From assembly GCA_963921935.1 (NCBI GenBank), contig OY998180.1, forward strand, positions 109,436,183 to 109,500,182: 64,000 bases of DNA, given 5' to 3'. Positions within the stretch are counted from its first letter, which is position 1, and the number at the start of each line of letters is the position of its first letter. The stretch comes from Galeruca laticollis (lineage: Eukaryota; Arthropoda; Insecta; Coleoptera; Chrysomelidae). Below the pieces are notes generated by a model, which was given only the letters and a program-made list of their open reading frames with translations, ran no database searches and was not told where the DNA came from. A program made the translations under genes and the position numbers. Positions 1-10,343 of the stretch are shown in pieces.

Positions 1-411
1 TAGAATACGGTCATCGAATAGACACTTCCACGCCTTAAAGCATCCTGTAACTTTGCGAGCGTTGCCAATAACTCCTGGAAGACGTGCAAGTATGTTTTGC
101 TTATCTAATCTTCTTTTTCTGTTATAGGGTGTTTTTTTCCATAAATATTTGTCAACGATTTTTCCGTCCTTTTTTCTGACAGCAATATAACAATTTTCAT
201 CTTCATCATCTGATGATATACTTGCATCCGTATCGTCTTGTTCACTATCTGAATCCTCTTTTCTTTCTTCTATGGCTTCGGAACTGTCAGTATCATAATC
301 TTCTTCTAAGACATCTTCAACTGCATCATCATCATCGTCTTCAAGAAGGAGTCGTTGGAGCTCTAATACGTCTGCATCATTATTGAAGCTATACATTCTC
401 TTGGAAGCCAT
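1..411 (-). CDS. piggyBac transposase, N-terminal 137 residues (partial)
   Basis: An open frame starts at the ATG at 411-409 and continues to the window edge. Residues about 20-85 are strongly acidic (runs of D and E, then SSDDEDE), typical of the disordered N-terminus of PiggyBac transposases and PGBD proteins. It is followed by a basic patch and the start of the transposase core, seen as LARLPGVIGNARKV then CFKAWKCLFDDRIL. This matches the family pattern of a 'PG..G.A......W..FF.D.IL' segment. The catalytic DDD residues are beyond the left edge. Seen: the frame, the acidic tract and the core motif. Inferred: cut-and-paste transposase activity, which cannot be judged from this piece. Confidence 0.75.
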   Translation of the reverse strand, partial: MASKRMYSFNNDADVLELQRLLLEDDDDDAVEDVLEEDYDTDSSEAIEERKEDSDSEQDDTDASISSDDEDENCYIAVRKKDGKIVDKYLWKKTPYNRKRRLDKQNILARLPGVIGNARKVTGCFKAWKCLFDDRIL

Positions 412-483
412 AATTCACTGCAAAAACAACAAAAATCCTTAATAGTTAAGACAATAATTTAGAACAGGCAAGAATGCTCGCGG

Positions 484-800
484 GTATCTCACAGATACAA
501 GTTTATTTTTTCATGTTTTTTAGTAGCTAAGTATAAAATATTAACAGATGGTCCACTTAAAACAAAAAGGGCTGCGCTTACATAAATTAAATAAATATAC
601 AAGCAAATCAGCAAAACTTACATGAATGATCGCAGTGTATCTCTCAAATACAAGTGGCACTTTTTTTACAAACTGTTCACTCTACAAAGTTTGCACCAAT
701 ACTTCCCTCGAGCAGGTAGGTAGACGAGAGCACATCTCCACCGCTAAGTAGGTGTTCGAGATATATGAGAAAAAAGTATCGGTATGTATATCTCAGATAC
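484..800. repeat. Three spaced near-palindromic 15 bp motifs in the piggyBac subterminal region
   Basis: Related 15-mers lie at 484-498 (GTATCTCACAGATAC), 637-651 (GTATCTCTCAAATAC) and 786-800 (GTATATCTCAGATAC), about 150 bp apart. They lie between the element end and the transposase start. They could be transposase-binding or regulatory sites. Confidence 0.6.
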
Positions 801-821
801 GCGCGACTACTGGAAGGTTAA

Positions 822-1159
822 TAAGATTTTTTGATTTAAGAAAAATGTTGCAAGTGTAAAATAAGACTTGACGTACTTTTTTTGCCCCTCCCCTGGATTA
901 TTTTTTGCCCATGATTGTCTGGAAATGCAATATTTGTCTTATTTGCACACAATTAGATGTACTGCGGGATTTGACGAATATATTTATATCAATTAATTAT
1001 CTTCTACTTTGTGAATATCCCCCCTTTTTCTTTCTTGTATGGATTCGCCAATATAAACAAAATAATTTCCCAACTGGTAAAGAAATAAATATTTCTACAA
1101 CTAATAAACTTGTTCTCCCAATAGTCAATCTGGATTGACGCACTTAAAAAGCAGAAATA
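822..1159. other. AT-rich interval without a supported gene
   Basis: This is the flank outside the piggyBac TTAA. Only short chance frames are present. Nothing further is recognised. Confidence 0.5.
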
Positions 1160-1300
1160 ATGCCAATACATAAGTCTGATGGCCTTGATAGACCGAAATG
1201 GTTCTTATTTCATGCATGTTAGTCATAAATTTTGTTTTGGAGTTGTTCGTATTCAATCCGACCTTAGCCAGCTCTTCATATAAATGTTTAAAAATACTGA
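1160..1300 (-). pseudogene. LINE reverse-transcriptase scrap
   Basis: Read on the minus strand from about 1298, a short frame gives ELAKVGLNTNNSKTKFMTN. This fits the RT segment that follows the catalytic YADD box in RTE/CR1-type LINEs ('L..VGL..N..KTK.M'). No YADD, no other domain and no element ends can be found nearby. It is a small dead fragment; the clade is uncertain. Confidence 0.45.
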
Positions 1301-3288
1301 CTACAGAAGGGGCCGTTTTATCCTTGACTGAATCATCTGAAGTGTTTTCTTGTACAATGAAGTAGTTGAGATTTCTTTAGTTTTTAGATGAGTCCTTGAT
1401 TACATCTAGAACATTTCTGCTTAAATGATTGGTTTATGTATCTACTACTCATGGGATTTGTTGGATAGATTCAGAACACTATCGACAGATACATCATTTT
1501 ATTTTCCTTAAATGTCCCAAATTCTTGGTCCGAGGGTATATTTTTAATAACCACAAATGAGAACATTCTTATAAAAGATGATGGGAGATTGGGGCCGAAA
1601 ATAAATGATATATTGATAAAAATACTTATATTTACATAACAAAAATATAAATAAATTGATTTAATTAGTAATTAACATTTTTTTTACTAAAAGCTGGACA
1701 AATCTAAAAATATAATAAAATATTTCGCTATATAAAGATAACTGATAATAAAATGTAGTTTGCATCTAATAGTAAAAATCGAATACATATACTCCGTTTT
1801 TAAATGTGAGAGAATAATTATTGAAATGTTCAATTATTATTAGAACCATCAATTAATAAACTAATATTTCACCACCATGCTTAATTTCGTTGGTAATGTC
1901 ATCCTTACTGTGATGAGAGTTAAAAAATGGCCAAATTTGTTTCAACAATGGAAGGTTGTTCTGATAAAAATGGCCATTAAGTAGAGGCATCGATAATTTA
2001 CCTCAGTGTTTCAAACATTTGAAATGTTAGTTACTTTCTGACAGTTATTGGAAATGGCTAGAGGGAAACAGATTGGTGAAACTGCACTACTAAAAATGAC
2101 TTGAAATGATTTCAAATATTACTGAAGTTGGACAGCCAACAATATACCACCGCCCTATTCACGAGTATAAAACAAGGCCCCATCAGGTAAACAAAGAGAA
2201 GTACATGAGTATTTGGTTTTTATCTGTAAAATACAGCAATATGCCATATATTTTGTGTGCAAATTTTAATAAAACTAATCTCATAGTAAGTGTATAATTA
2301 TAAAATACGAGATGCCAAATTACCTTTGAGTAAATTATAAACTTCAATATGAAATGGACTGTAACATAGGTACATGTACATAATTATCCACATTGTATAT
2401 GAATTCTGATCTTTTCTTTTATTCAAAACCTAATGATAATATTCCGGGAGCCAATAAGATATGGCTGTTGATTTGCTGTACAAATTAGTGCAATGACCAT
2501 TGTAACGAGTTATTTTGTCTCCGAGGGTATTTTAATTTCAATAAGTGTATATAACTCGTTACTTACTTTCCAACTTTAATTACTGGTACCGTCTCAGTCC
2601 CGTAGCATTAATTTAAGTATTTATGTTATTAGTAATTCAAAAGCCTTGAAATATCATAAAAGGAATTAAAAAACAAATATTAAATTCCGCTTTTCAAAAT
2701 TCAAATTATCGAGGATGTCCGGTATATAAACTATTTTAATTAAAACCAAAGCCGTCCAGTATATTAGAACTATTTCTTGTCGTAAGTAAATCGATTCAAG
2801 GTAATTCCCTCACCACCGTTAACGCCAAAAATTTTAGGTAGGAATTAAGTTATAAATTCCAAAAAACGAGCGTTTTGAGGTTCTCTGTCTGCCTGCTGCC
2901 GTTTGGAAAATTTTGCAATTTGCTACCGCATCTCACAAAGTTGTTAAATTGATAATTTCAAAGTCAAGTGAATTGTTAGTGTCCGACCGTCCCTTATTTT
3001 CTGAGTAAATGAAAATTTATTTTAGAAAACCGAGTAAAATATTACGTCGAGTTTTAAAAGTTTTATATTTGATTTCAGTAAACGATTTAGTAGTTTGACT
3101 ATTTAGAAATTTAGTACCGTATTTTGGTAAGCCGGTTTTTTTTGAAGCTATAAGTAAATTTATTTACAGTTTTTATTATTGTGTTCTTTATATCGTTCTT
3201 TTGGAATTCGTCATTGAACCTTCAATACATTGAAATAGCATTTTGATTTTCAGATTTAGATTGTTTTACCTATTGTCCTGTATCAAAT
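1301..3288. other. AT-rich intergenic DNA
   Basis: No coding region, RNA gene or mobile element is recognised. The only structure noted is a 12 bp inverted repeat (GTAACGAGTTAT at 2502-2513 and its complement at 2551-2562) separated by 37 bp. Confidence 0.4.
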
Positions 3289-4060
3289 TACCAAAGGCTT
3301 TTGCCACCAACTGTCCCATTTTCAGCCGGTAGAAACGTTGTCTATTGCGACTGTGATCTTTTATTTTTTTATTCCGGAATTAATTATTAGCTCGCCGATA
3401 GTTGAAAAATTTTAAACCGATTGTGGGACGGAACAGAGGCTGTTGCCACCAGTTGTTCCACTTTCGGAACGGGCATAATTTTCTCTGAATTACCTTTGAT
3501 TTATCTTGGTTCTAAAATCATATATAGTTTAAACTGACCGGCAATTTGAAAAATTTCAAACCGATTATGGGGCGGAGCCGAGGCTGTTGCCACCCGCTGT
3601 TCCAGTTTCGGAACGGGCATAATTTTTTTTGAATTACCTTTGATTTATCTTAGTTCTAGAATTATATAGTTTTAACTGATCGGCAATTTGAAAAAATTAA
3701 AACCGATTGTGGGGCGGAGCAGAGGCTATTGCCACCAGCTGTTCCACTTTCGGAACGGGCTTAATTTTCTCTGAATTACCTTTGATTTATCTTAGTTCTA
3801 AATTATATATAGTTTTATCTGACGGACAATTTGAAAAATTTAAAACTGATTGTGGGGCGGAGCAGAGACTGTTGCCACCAGCTGTTCCACTTTCAGCTGG
3901 TAATAATTTTGTTTCCAATTTTTTTATTATCTACTCTAAGACGCAGTTCTTTCTTTTTGCTTGTATTTGGGTAACCGCTGTCCTATCTTCCGACCAATTT
4001 TTAGAATAATTTGTAATTTAAAACTGATTGCGGGGCAGAGCAGAGGTTTTTCCACCAGCT
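3289..4060. repeat. Tandem array, period about 143 bp
   Basis: Units carry a conserved core resembling ACCGATTGTGGGGCGGAGC followed by a 'GAGGCTGTTGCCACC' type segment. Cores begin at 3416, 3560, 3702, 3845 and about 4023, giving spacings of 144, 142, 143 and 178. A weaker half-unit starts near 3289. Frames across the array are not conserved between units, so it is a satellite or minisatellite rather than coding sequence. Confidence 0.8.
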
Positions 4061-5951
4061 GCCGGGAGTAACTTTTCTTGAGCTCACTCATTTTTTATTA
4101 GAAAAGTATATATTCTCTTACAATAATAAGATTTTCAACCAAGTCTGAGGCTGTTGCCACGGTTTGATTGATAATCCAGTTTATGTTCATTATATTTTTT
4201 TATAAATTGGTCTGGTCGCATTTTCCCACCTATCCCGATTGACCGTCCCTACCGCGAAGATAGTTATATCTCGTTTACTACTGTGATAGGTATTTTTTGT
4301 TTTACTGCTGCTCACCGCATAATTACAAACTGCTTACGCTGTTATTAACAATTGCTTACACCTGGTTTATTGTGCCATTGCTCACATCCCTTAATACCGG
4401 CAAATTTCGCATGATGAATGATAAAATAAGGCTTGAATACTGTATATATTTAACTGATTCGGTACCGCTTGAAAATTCTCAGAAGTTATTAAGTGTTATT
4501 TTGTATATATATTTTAAATAGGACTTGTAATATACAAATAAATACTATCAGTGTTTTCTTCATATCCCGTAGCATCGCCGTCTAAGGGTTATAGTTTTGT
4601 AGAAGTGTTAAATTCAACGAGACCCCTGGAATTTTCCGTAACCTCCATCTGAGGCACCTGGAACTCTTGACGCTAAGGGTCAAGGGGTCGTGGAGTAAAC
4701 CACGTAAAATAATCTGGCGCCCGAGCATTTGTTTCAAAAACTTTGCATCGAGGGTGTCCAAAGTGACGCGCCAGTTGGTAAGAACCTGTGTGAGGTGAAG
4801 TACGGCGTCACACCATAAACACACTATTATGAGGAATGAATATTATGATCATAAATTAATGATTATGATTAAGAACCAAACCACGATGCTGGAAATTTTA
4901 ATATGGGTATTCAGAAGGCAATATGGAAAAACGCAAAAAAAGAAAAATAGCTAATACAAATTTCCCGATTAAAATTGGAAAATAAATTGTTGGAAAGAAA
5001 CGTGTAAGAATTTAGCAACAAAACAGAATGTCAGATAATGGAACAAAATAAATGCAAATACCAGAAAAAAGTCAGTAGAGAAATAGGGAAAAAACGATAC
5101 GCAACTCTAGATACATATTCAAAAGAGCTAACATATAAGAAGAATGCCAAATGTTCATTATGAAGATCTAAAAAGAGAATTAAGAAATCAGCAATTCAAC
5201 ATCCTCCTCTCAGCTACATTGAATTACTAACCAGATTGAAAGAGTATTAGGAGACAGAAGGATTTGTTCCGCATTATTTCTGGAGATGTGCAACTTTTCG
5301 TAGAGGTCATAGTGAACGTGTATTCAGATTGAAATATAAACACCAGTATTCAGAACTGACAAAAATAAAAATTGGGAGTATCTGCTGCAAACTCTTTACA
5401 TTCCAGCACTAGATTGTCAATAGTACACGCACTAAATGACCATAATTTAGCACTTCAAATTCACAGAAACAACATATATCACTACCTCAGAGCAACAGTG
5501 GGACATCTACAAAACATGCTACTTTCGGTAATCAGCAATTGAAGTTTTTCACTTCAAATAATCCCAAATTGCTTCTCAAGTATACCCTAATTAAAAATGG
5601 AAAAAATACGAATATGCTGTTTGATAGTTCCTGAAACAGTGTTTTGACATATTTTCCGATTTCAGCATTAATTATGGTTATAAAAAAATTAATAATAAGG
5701 CTTGACAGGGATGTCTCCTGTAACACTGAAAAATCTAACTTTTCTAAGAGCATGTCTCAGCAAATAAAATACATTATTAGCCTATTTAGGACTAACTGTG
5801 TACTGGTAATAAACTAAGGGTGAAATAAAATCATGTAGTCAATGGCACAAACATGTTATATTTTTATTTCTATTTACAACACTTATTTTCTCAAATTGAA
5901 TATAAAATAGTATTATTATAATTATGTCTTGTTCTTTGTCTTTTTCAATGT
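4061..5951. other. Intergenic; possible LTR-retroelement trace near 4.5-4.75 kb
   Basis: No gene is recognised. At 4711-4727 the plus strand reads TGGCGCCCGAGCATTTG, which resembles a retroviral-type primer-binding site. Upstream there are TATA-like and AATAAA-like strings near 4500-4540. No LTR pair, gag or pol could be found, so this is only a weak hint. Confidence 0.25.
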
Positions 5952-7642
5952 TTATGTTTCTTCATCACTGTTGGCAGCTGGTAAGACCTTCTTTGAGCTT
6001 TTTAAATTAAAAAAGAATTGGTGATGTGCTTTAGGAATTAGATTTGCTGAACACAATGAAATTAGATCTTCTCTTTTATTTCTGTGGTAGAAGGTGCTTC
6101 GGTGTAAGCTTTCTTCAAAACTAACTCCTTTGTGCTTATCCATGTTTTTCTTCTTATGTCAATTTCTTTGAAGCATTCACTTTATAAGGTGTATAGTTTG
6201 TTTCCTTATTTCAACTATCTTTACATCGTTCCAGGTGAATTTCTCACCATCTGTGTTTAGAGAAAAATTTTTACCAAAATCTTCAGATAACTTCTTCCAA
6301 TCATAAAAGTCCGATGTTTCCATTCTTTTACATTATAGGGCTCTTGGAGGTCTTAACAAGCATGGATATTTCACTAGGAATGAAAATGGGCCCACTTTTC
6401 AAAATTCTTTGCTTTTCGCTTTCAATACAACACACATTTTCTGTGTGGCCGACTATTAGGTATTTATGTGTAATAGTTTCAATTTGCATGGTTTGAATAC
6501 AGAATAAGTACATTGCAAAAACATACCTATTCTTATTTTGTGACGCACTATTATCACTGTAAAATATCAAATTCTTCTTGTCTTTACAGTGTTCTTTTAT
6601 GAATTCATAAACACAGCTTGCAATGCCTTCATGCCACAAATAGCAATAACCTTTTCTTTTTGAAATATCGGCTAGAGTAAAATTATATGCATTCAATTTA
6701 GATTTATAGTAAAATAGTGATGCTTTACCCTGTGGCAACTGGAAGACAGCTTGTAAATCATACACTGCTATAAGATCTTCATTACTACATTTTTCTTTGT
6801 CCTTTTCTTTTTCCAATCTTGAAAGTGAAACTTCTTCTCTGTGCTTTTTCTGTTGATCTTCTTTTTCTATCTTTTCTTCATCACTTAATAGTTTGTATTC
6901 CTCGCATTTTACACATAAGTCTTTATTTGGCTTGAAAAAGCTTATATTAAATTTAGTATTAAAAATCGATTCATACAAGTGTTTTTCACATAGTTCAAGC
7001 CTTTAGCTTTGTTCTCTTCTTCGTACATTCTGTACATCATTGAAAGTTTAGACCACCATCTAAGTATTCCTTTTAAGTTCTTGACCTACAATAGTGAAAC
7101 TCAATGCGAGGGAAACTATTTTTATGATGAAATACTTATTCTATTAATGCATCTTCAGTTTTCTTTTATTTTCCATGTTTTCCCCTGGAGTCTTCTCCAG
7201 TGAAACCATTAATGTCACTCTTTTTCAAAACAGTAGATATGAAGTTGTTAGAAATAGCAAATGTAGATTTAAACATTGCTATATATCAACCTCAAGGTAA
7301 AACAATGTGTTACGAGCAGTTGGTGATCGACCATCATCATTGTTGGAAGAAGAAATGAGTTTTGATATGTAATCTCTTTTCCGTGTTATGTCACACATAT
7401 TGTAAAATTTATAAAATATTTCCTTTCTACATGTATTTGTAAATTTTACATTTATCAGTACATGACAAACCTAAAACCATTTGCTCATTATGTTTACCAA
7501 GTCTCGACACATACCCTGCACCGGAATTAACTTTCATTTTTTTTAAATTACGTGCCCAGTTGGCCTCATTCCTTACACGCTTTCGAGTTAGCTGCTTAAC
7601 AGGGCCAATTGTATGTTCAATTGGATTCTCATCTGTTTGCAC
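5952..7642 (-). pseudogene. Degenerate DUF7869-like multicopy insect gene (probably transposon-associated)
   Basis: Three blocks on the minus strand keep the order of one protein. At 7642-7427 is an N-terminal basic block (KRVRNEANWARNLKK, then AGYVSRLGKHN). At 6978-6328 is the core: a CVKCEEY cysteine pair, then a Lys/Glu-rich coiled-coil-like stretch, LQAVFQLPQGKASLFYYKSK, YCYLWHEGIASCVYEFI and FYSDNSASQNKN. At 6320-5952 is a C-terminal block ending near DLISLCSANLIPKAHHQF. Stops and frame changes separate the blocks. This block order matches an uncharacterised insect family I associate from memory with DUF7869. The 'YSDN..QNKN' strand resembles an RNase-H-fold catalytic strand. Function unknown. 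The N-terminus abuts a hAT gene on the other strand. Confidence 0.55.
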
Positions 7643-7646
7643 ATCA

Positions 7647-10189
7647 GGGTGGGAAAGGAAGAAGGCTGAAAAAGAAGAGCAAGAAAAAATGGAGAAGTTA
7701 TTGAAAAAATACCCAAATTAAATTCTTTTTTTGTCAACCTGTTCGAGATACGGAAGCTGATGCAGATAATGAACAACAATCAACTCTCAGTAATGATGAT
7801 TTTATGGATAGAGGTAAGCAGATAGTTGAATAACGTGGTGTACGAATGTAATTTTTATTTTTGTATCCTCTAGAAACCGCAATAAACTCATGCAATTCTG
7901 ATACTGATGAAGTTCAGGACTGTGCATTTTCATCAAGCAATCCTCAAGAAACGTCAGAATTATTATCAAAAGACGATTTCACAGACCCAGCTGAATGGGC
8001 TATAACCGAAAGTTTCATAAATTACATTGTAATGAACCCATCTGTAACTGTACAAGAAATTTCTAAAATGGATCTCCAAAAATCGAATCGAATTTATGAT
8101 ATTCATAGTAGATTTGCTTCAAAAAATATGTTTTTCAAAACTTTGCACAACGGGGAAACTGTACGTCGTCAATGACTATTATATTCAGCACTAACAGGAA
8201 ATATTTACTGTTTGGATTGTAAATTATTTAACCGGACAAAAACGAATTATTTCATGACTGGATTCAACGACTGGAAAAGTACCCATCGGATTTCTGAACA
8301 TGAAAACTCTTCTGAACACTGTGAAAATTGGAAGGCGTATATTGCGCGATCAAATGTCTTAGGGAAAATAGATACCGAAGTTCATAAGCAGTACCTTGCA
8401 GGAAGATTTTACTGGGTTAACATACTTAAACGAGTAGTTGCAGTTATAAAATTTTTGACATCGCGTGGCTTAGCATTTAGGGGTTCTAGTGAAATGTTTG
8501 GAGCTATTGATAACGGCAACTACCTAGGTTCGTTAGAGTTTTTAGCAGAATTCGATCTGTTTCTGAAAACCCACATTGAAACAAAAGGCAATCCAGGAAA
8601 AGGAAATGTTTCTTATTTGTCATCACCTATTTGTGATGAATTTATAAAAATCTTGGCGGTTGATCTAAGAGAACAATTTGCATCAGAAATAAAAAACACG
8701 AAATATTTTGCAATAATCATAGATTCTACACCCGACATATCCCATACTGACCAACTTACTGTTGTTCTCAGATATGTAATTGAAAATGGTTCGGTAGTAG
8801 AACGATTTATTACATTTGCTGCTAAAGTAGGGCACAAAACTTCAAGTATGGAAACAGCAGTTTTGAAAGTTTTAGAACATATGTCATTAGACATACAGAA
8901 CTGTAGAGGACAATCTTACGATAACGCTAGCAGCATGTCTGGTTGATATTATGGTTTGCAAGCTAGAATAAAGGAAAAGAACAAATTGGCAAAATGTATA
9001 CCATGTGCTGCCCATTCACTGAATTTAGTAGGAACCTGCGCTGCAGAGTGTTCTCCTGTTGTAACAAATTTCTTCTTGTTTGTGGAAGAAATATACACTT
9101 TCTTTTCAGCATCAACCTATAGGTGGGAAATAATGAAAGAGTGTTTTAACACGTAACAGAACTGTGAGTGAGTCAGAACTACATGTGCCTAAAAAACTTT
9201 CAGCTACTAGATGGTCAGCTAGAGTCGATGCCTGCACTATGACAGTTACGATGCTTTTAAAGAAGCTTGGAATTTTATTGTGAATGATACCTCGCAAGCA
9301 CCTAAAACAAAAGCTGAGGGGAAGGGTATATTTAAAAAAATATTAAGCTTGGAGACTGGTATTATACTCTCTTTCTGGAGAGATATTTTAATTCAATTCC
9401 ACAAAACAAGCCAGTCTTTGCAAAAGCAAAGTATGGATATAGTGACAGCCGTTCAACTCTATAAATCATTAATTCACTTTGTTACGGAAATGAGAACAAC
9501 TTATAACAAATACGAGGAAAGCGGTAAATTGTTAACAAAATGTAGTACATATACATTGGAGTCGAAAAAAAAGGAAATGTTTGCCAGGAGAGAGTGATGT
9601 TGGAGAAACTAATTTTGATGGTAGGACAGATAGGGAAGTAAATATGTTCTACGTGGTTGTAGACAATATAGTATCAGAACTCGAGAGGCGAAAAAATTCA
9701 TACGATGAAATCAATGGATCTTTTGGTTTTCTTACAAACTTAGAAAACACTGAAGACAATATAATAAAAGAAAAGTGCAGACATCTTCAAGGAATTTATA
9801 CTAGAGATTTGGATTGTAATTTTGAAAATGAATGTGTACAATTCAAATATTTTATTCGAACTCCGGACTCACCTATCTCTGAGAAAAAAACATCAAAAAC
9901 TATGTCATGGTTGCAAACACTCCGCAGCAGAAATTTAATTTGTACGTTTCCCAACATGGACATTATTTTAAGAATATATCTGTGTCTTCCAGTGACGAAT
10001 TAATTGTACAGGCGAAAGGTCTTTCTCCGTGTTAAAACGAGTAAAAAATTACTTAAGAAATTCTTTAACAGACGATAAAACTGCTGACCTCTCAATATTA
10101 TGTATAGAATGTGAGGCACTAAAAGAAAGAAATTTTGACGATATCATACAAAATTTTTCAAGTATTAAGTGTCGTAAAATTCATCTTTA
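7647..10189 (+). pseudogene. hAT transposase, ZMYM1/DUF4371-like, broken
   Basis: The coding path starts inside a truncated first exon (SGWERKKAEKEEQEKM, 7647-7813). A 60 bp intron follows (7814-7873, GT..AG). Then comes a TTF/ZMYM-type segment (YCLDCKLFNRTKTNYF), the DUF4371-like core with IIIDSTPDISHTDQL and SYDNASSMSG (8212-8946), CIPCAAHSLNLVG, a LSATRWSAR block near 9200, and a C-terminal dimerisation helix (FSVLKRVKNYLRNSLTDDK, about 10030-10090). Breaks: in-frame TGA at 8173-8175 where Trp is expected, TGA at 8944-8946, frame changes near 9160, 9250, 9590 and 10010. Acidic residues typical of hAT catalysis (the D in IDSTPD and in SYDNAS) are still visible. The gene is dead as it stands. 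Confidence 0.75.
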
Positions 10190-10282
10190 AATAATCGATT
10201 TGTACATTTTCACAAATACATATATATTTTATGAAACACGTTTTATTTTACTTGTATTTATATTTTTACTTTCCTAGTTTAG

Positions 10283-10335
10283 AGGCGCCAAACTGATGTC
10301 AGCCTAGGGCGCTCTAATGTCTTAATCCGGCCCTG
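10283..10335. repeat. 3' terminal sequence of the hAT element
   Basis: Read on the minus strand from 10335 it begins CAGGGCCGGATTAAGACATT, the CAGGG...-type hAT terminus. The next 8 bases (10336-10343, AGTAGTAG) are the expected 8 bp TSD. The matching left terminus is missing: the 5' end is cut at about 7647. Confidence 0.65.
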
Positions 10336-10343
10336 AGTAGTAG

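Larger units (their letters stand above)
1..821 (-). mobile_element. piggyBac-type DNA transposon, 5' end (runs off left edge)
   Basis: The element reads leftward from a TTAA at 818-821, the hallmark target site of piggyBac elements. Its outer end, read on the minus strand, starts CCTTCCAGTAGTCGCGCG. Between the end and the transposase start lie three copies of a near-palindromic 15 bp motif. The transposase ATG is at 411-409 and the frame stays open to base 1, so the rest of the element, including the other TTAA, is outside the window. No disabling change is visible in the part present. The TTAA, terminal sequence and coding part support one another. Confidence 0.8.

Noticed and set aside
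3707..4521. Plus-strand frames of 74-100 codons at 3.7-4.5 kb
   Set aside because: The first overlaps the tandem array with frames not conserved between units; the second has no recognisable motif.
4711..4727. TGGCGCCCGAGCATTTG as primer-binding site of an LTR retrotransposon
   Set aside because: No LTR pair, polypurine tract, gag or pol was found nearby, so a single 12-base resemblance is not enough to call an element.
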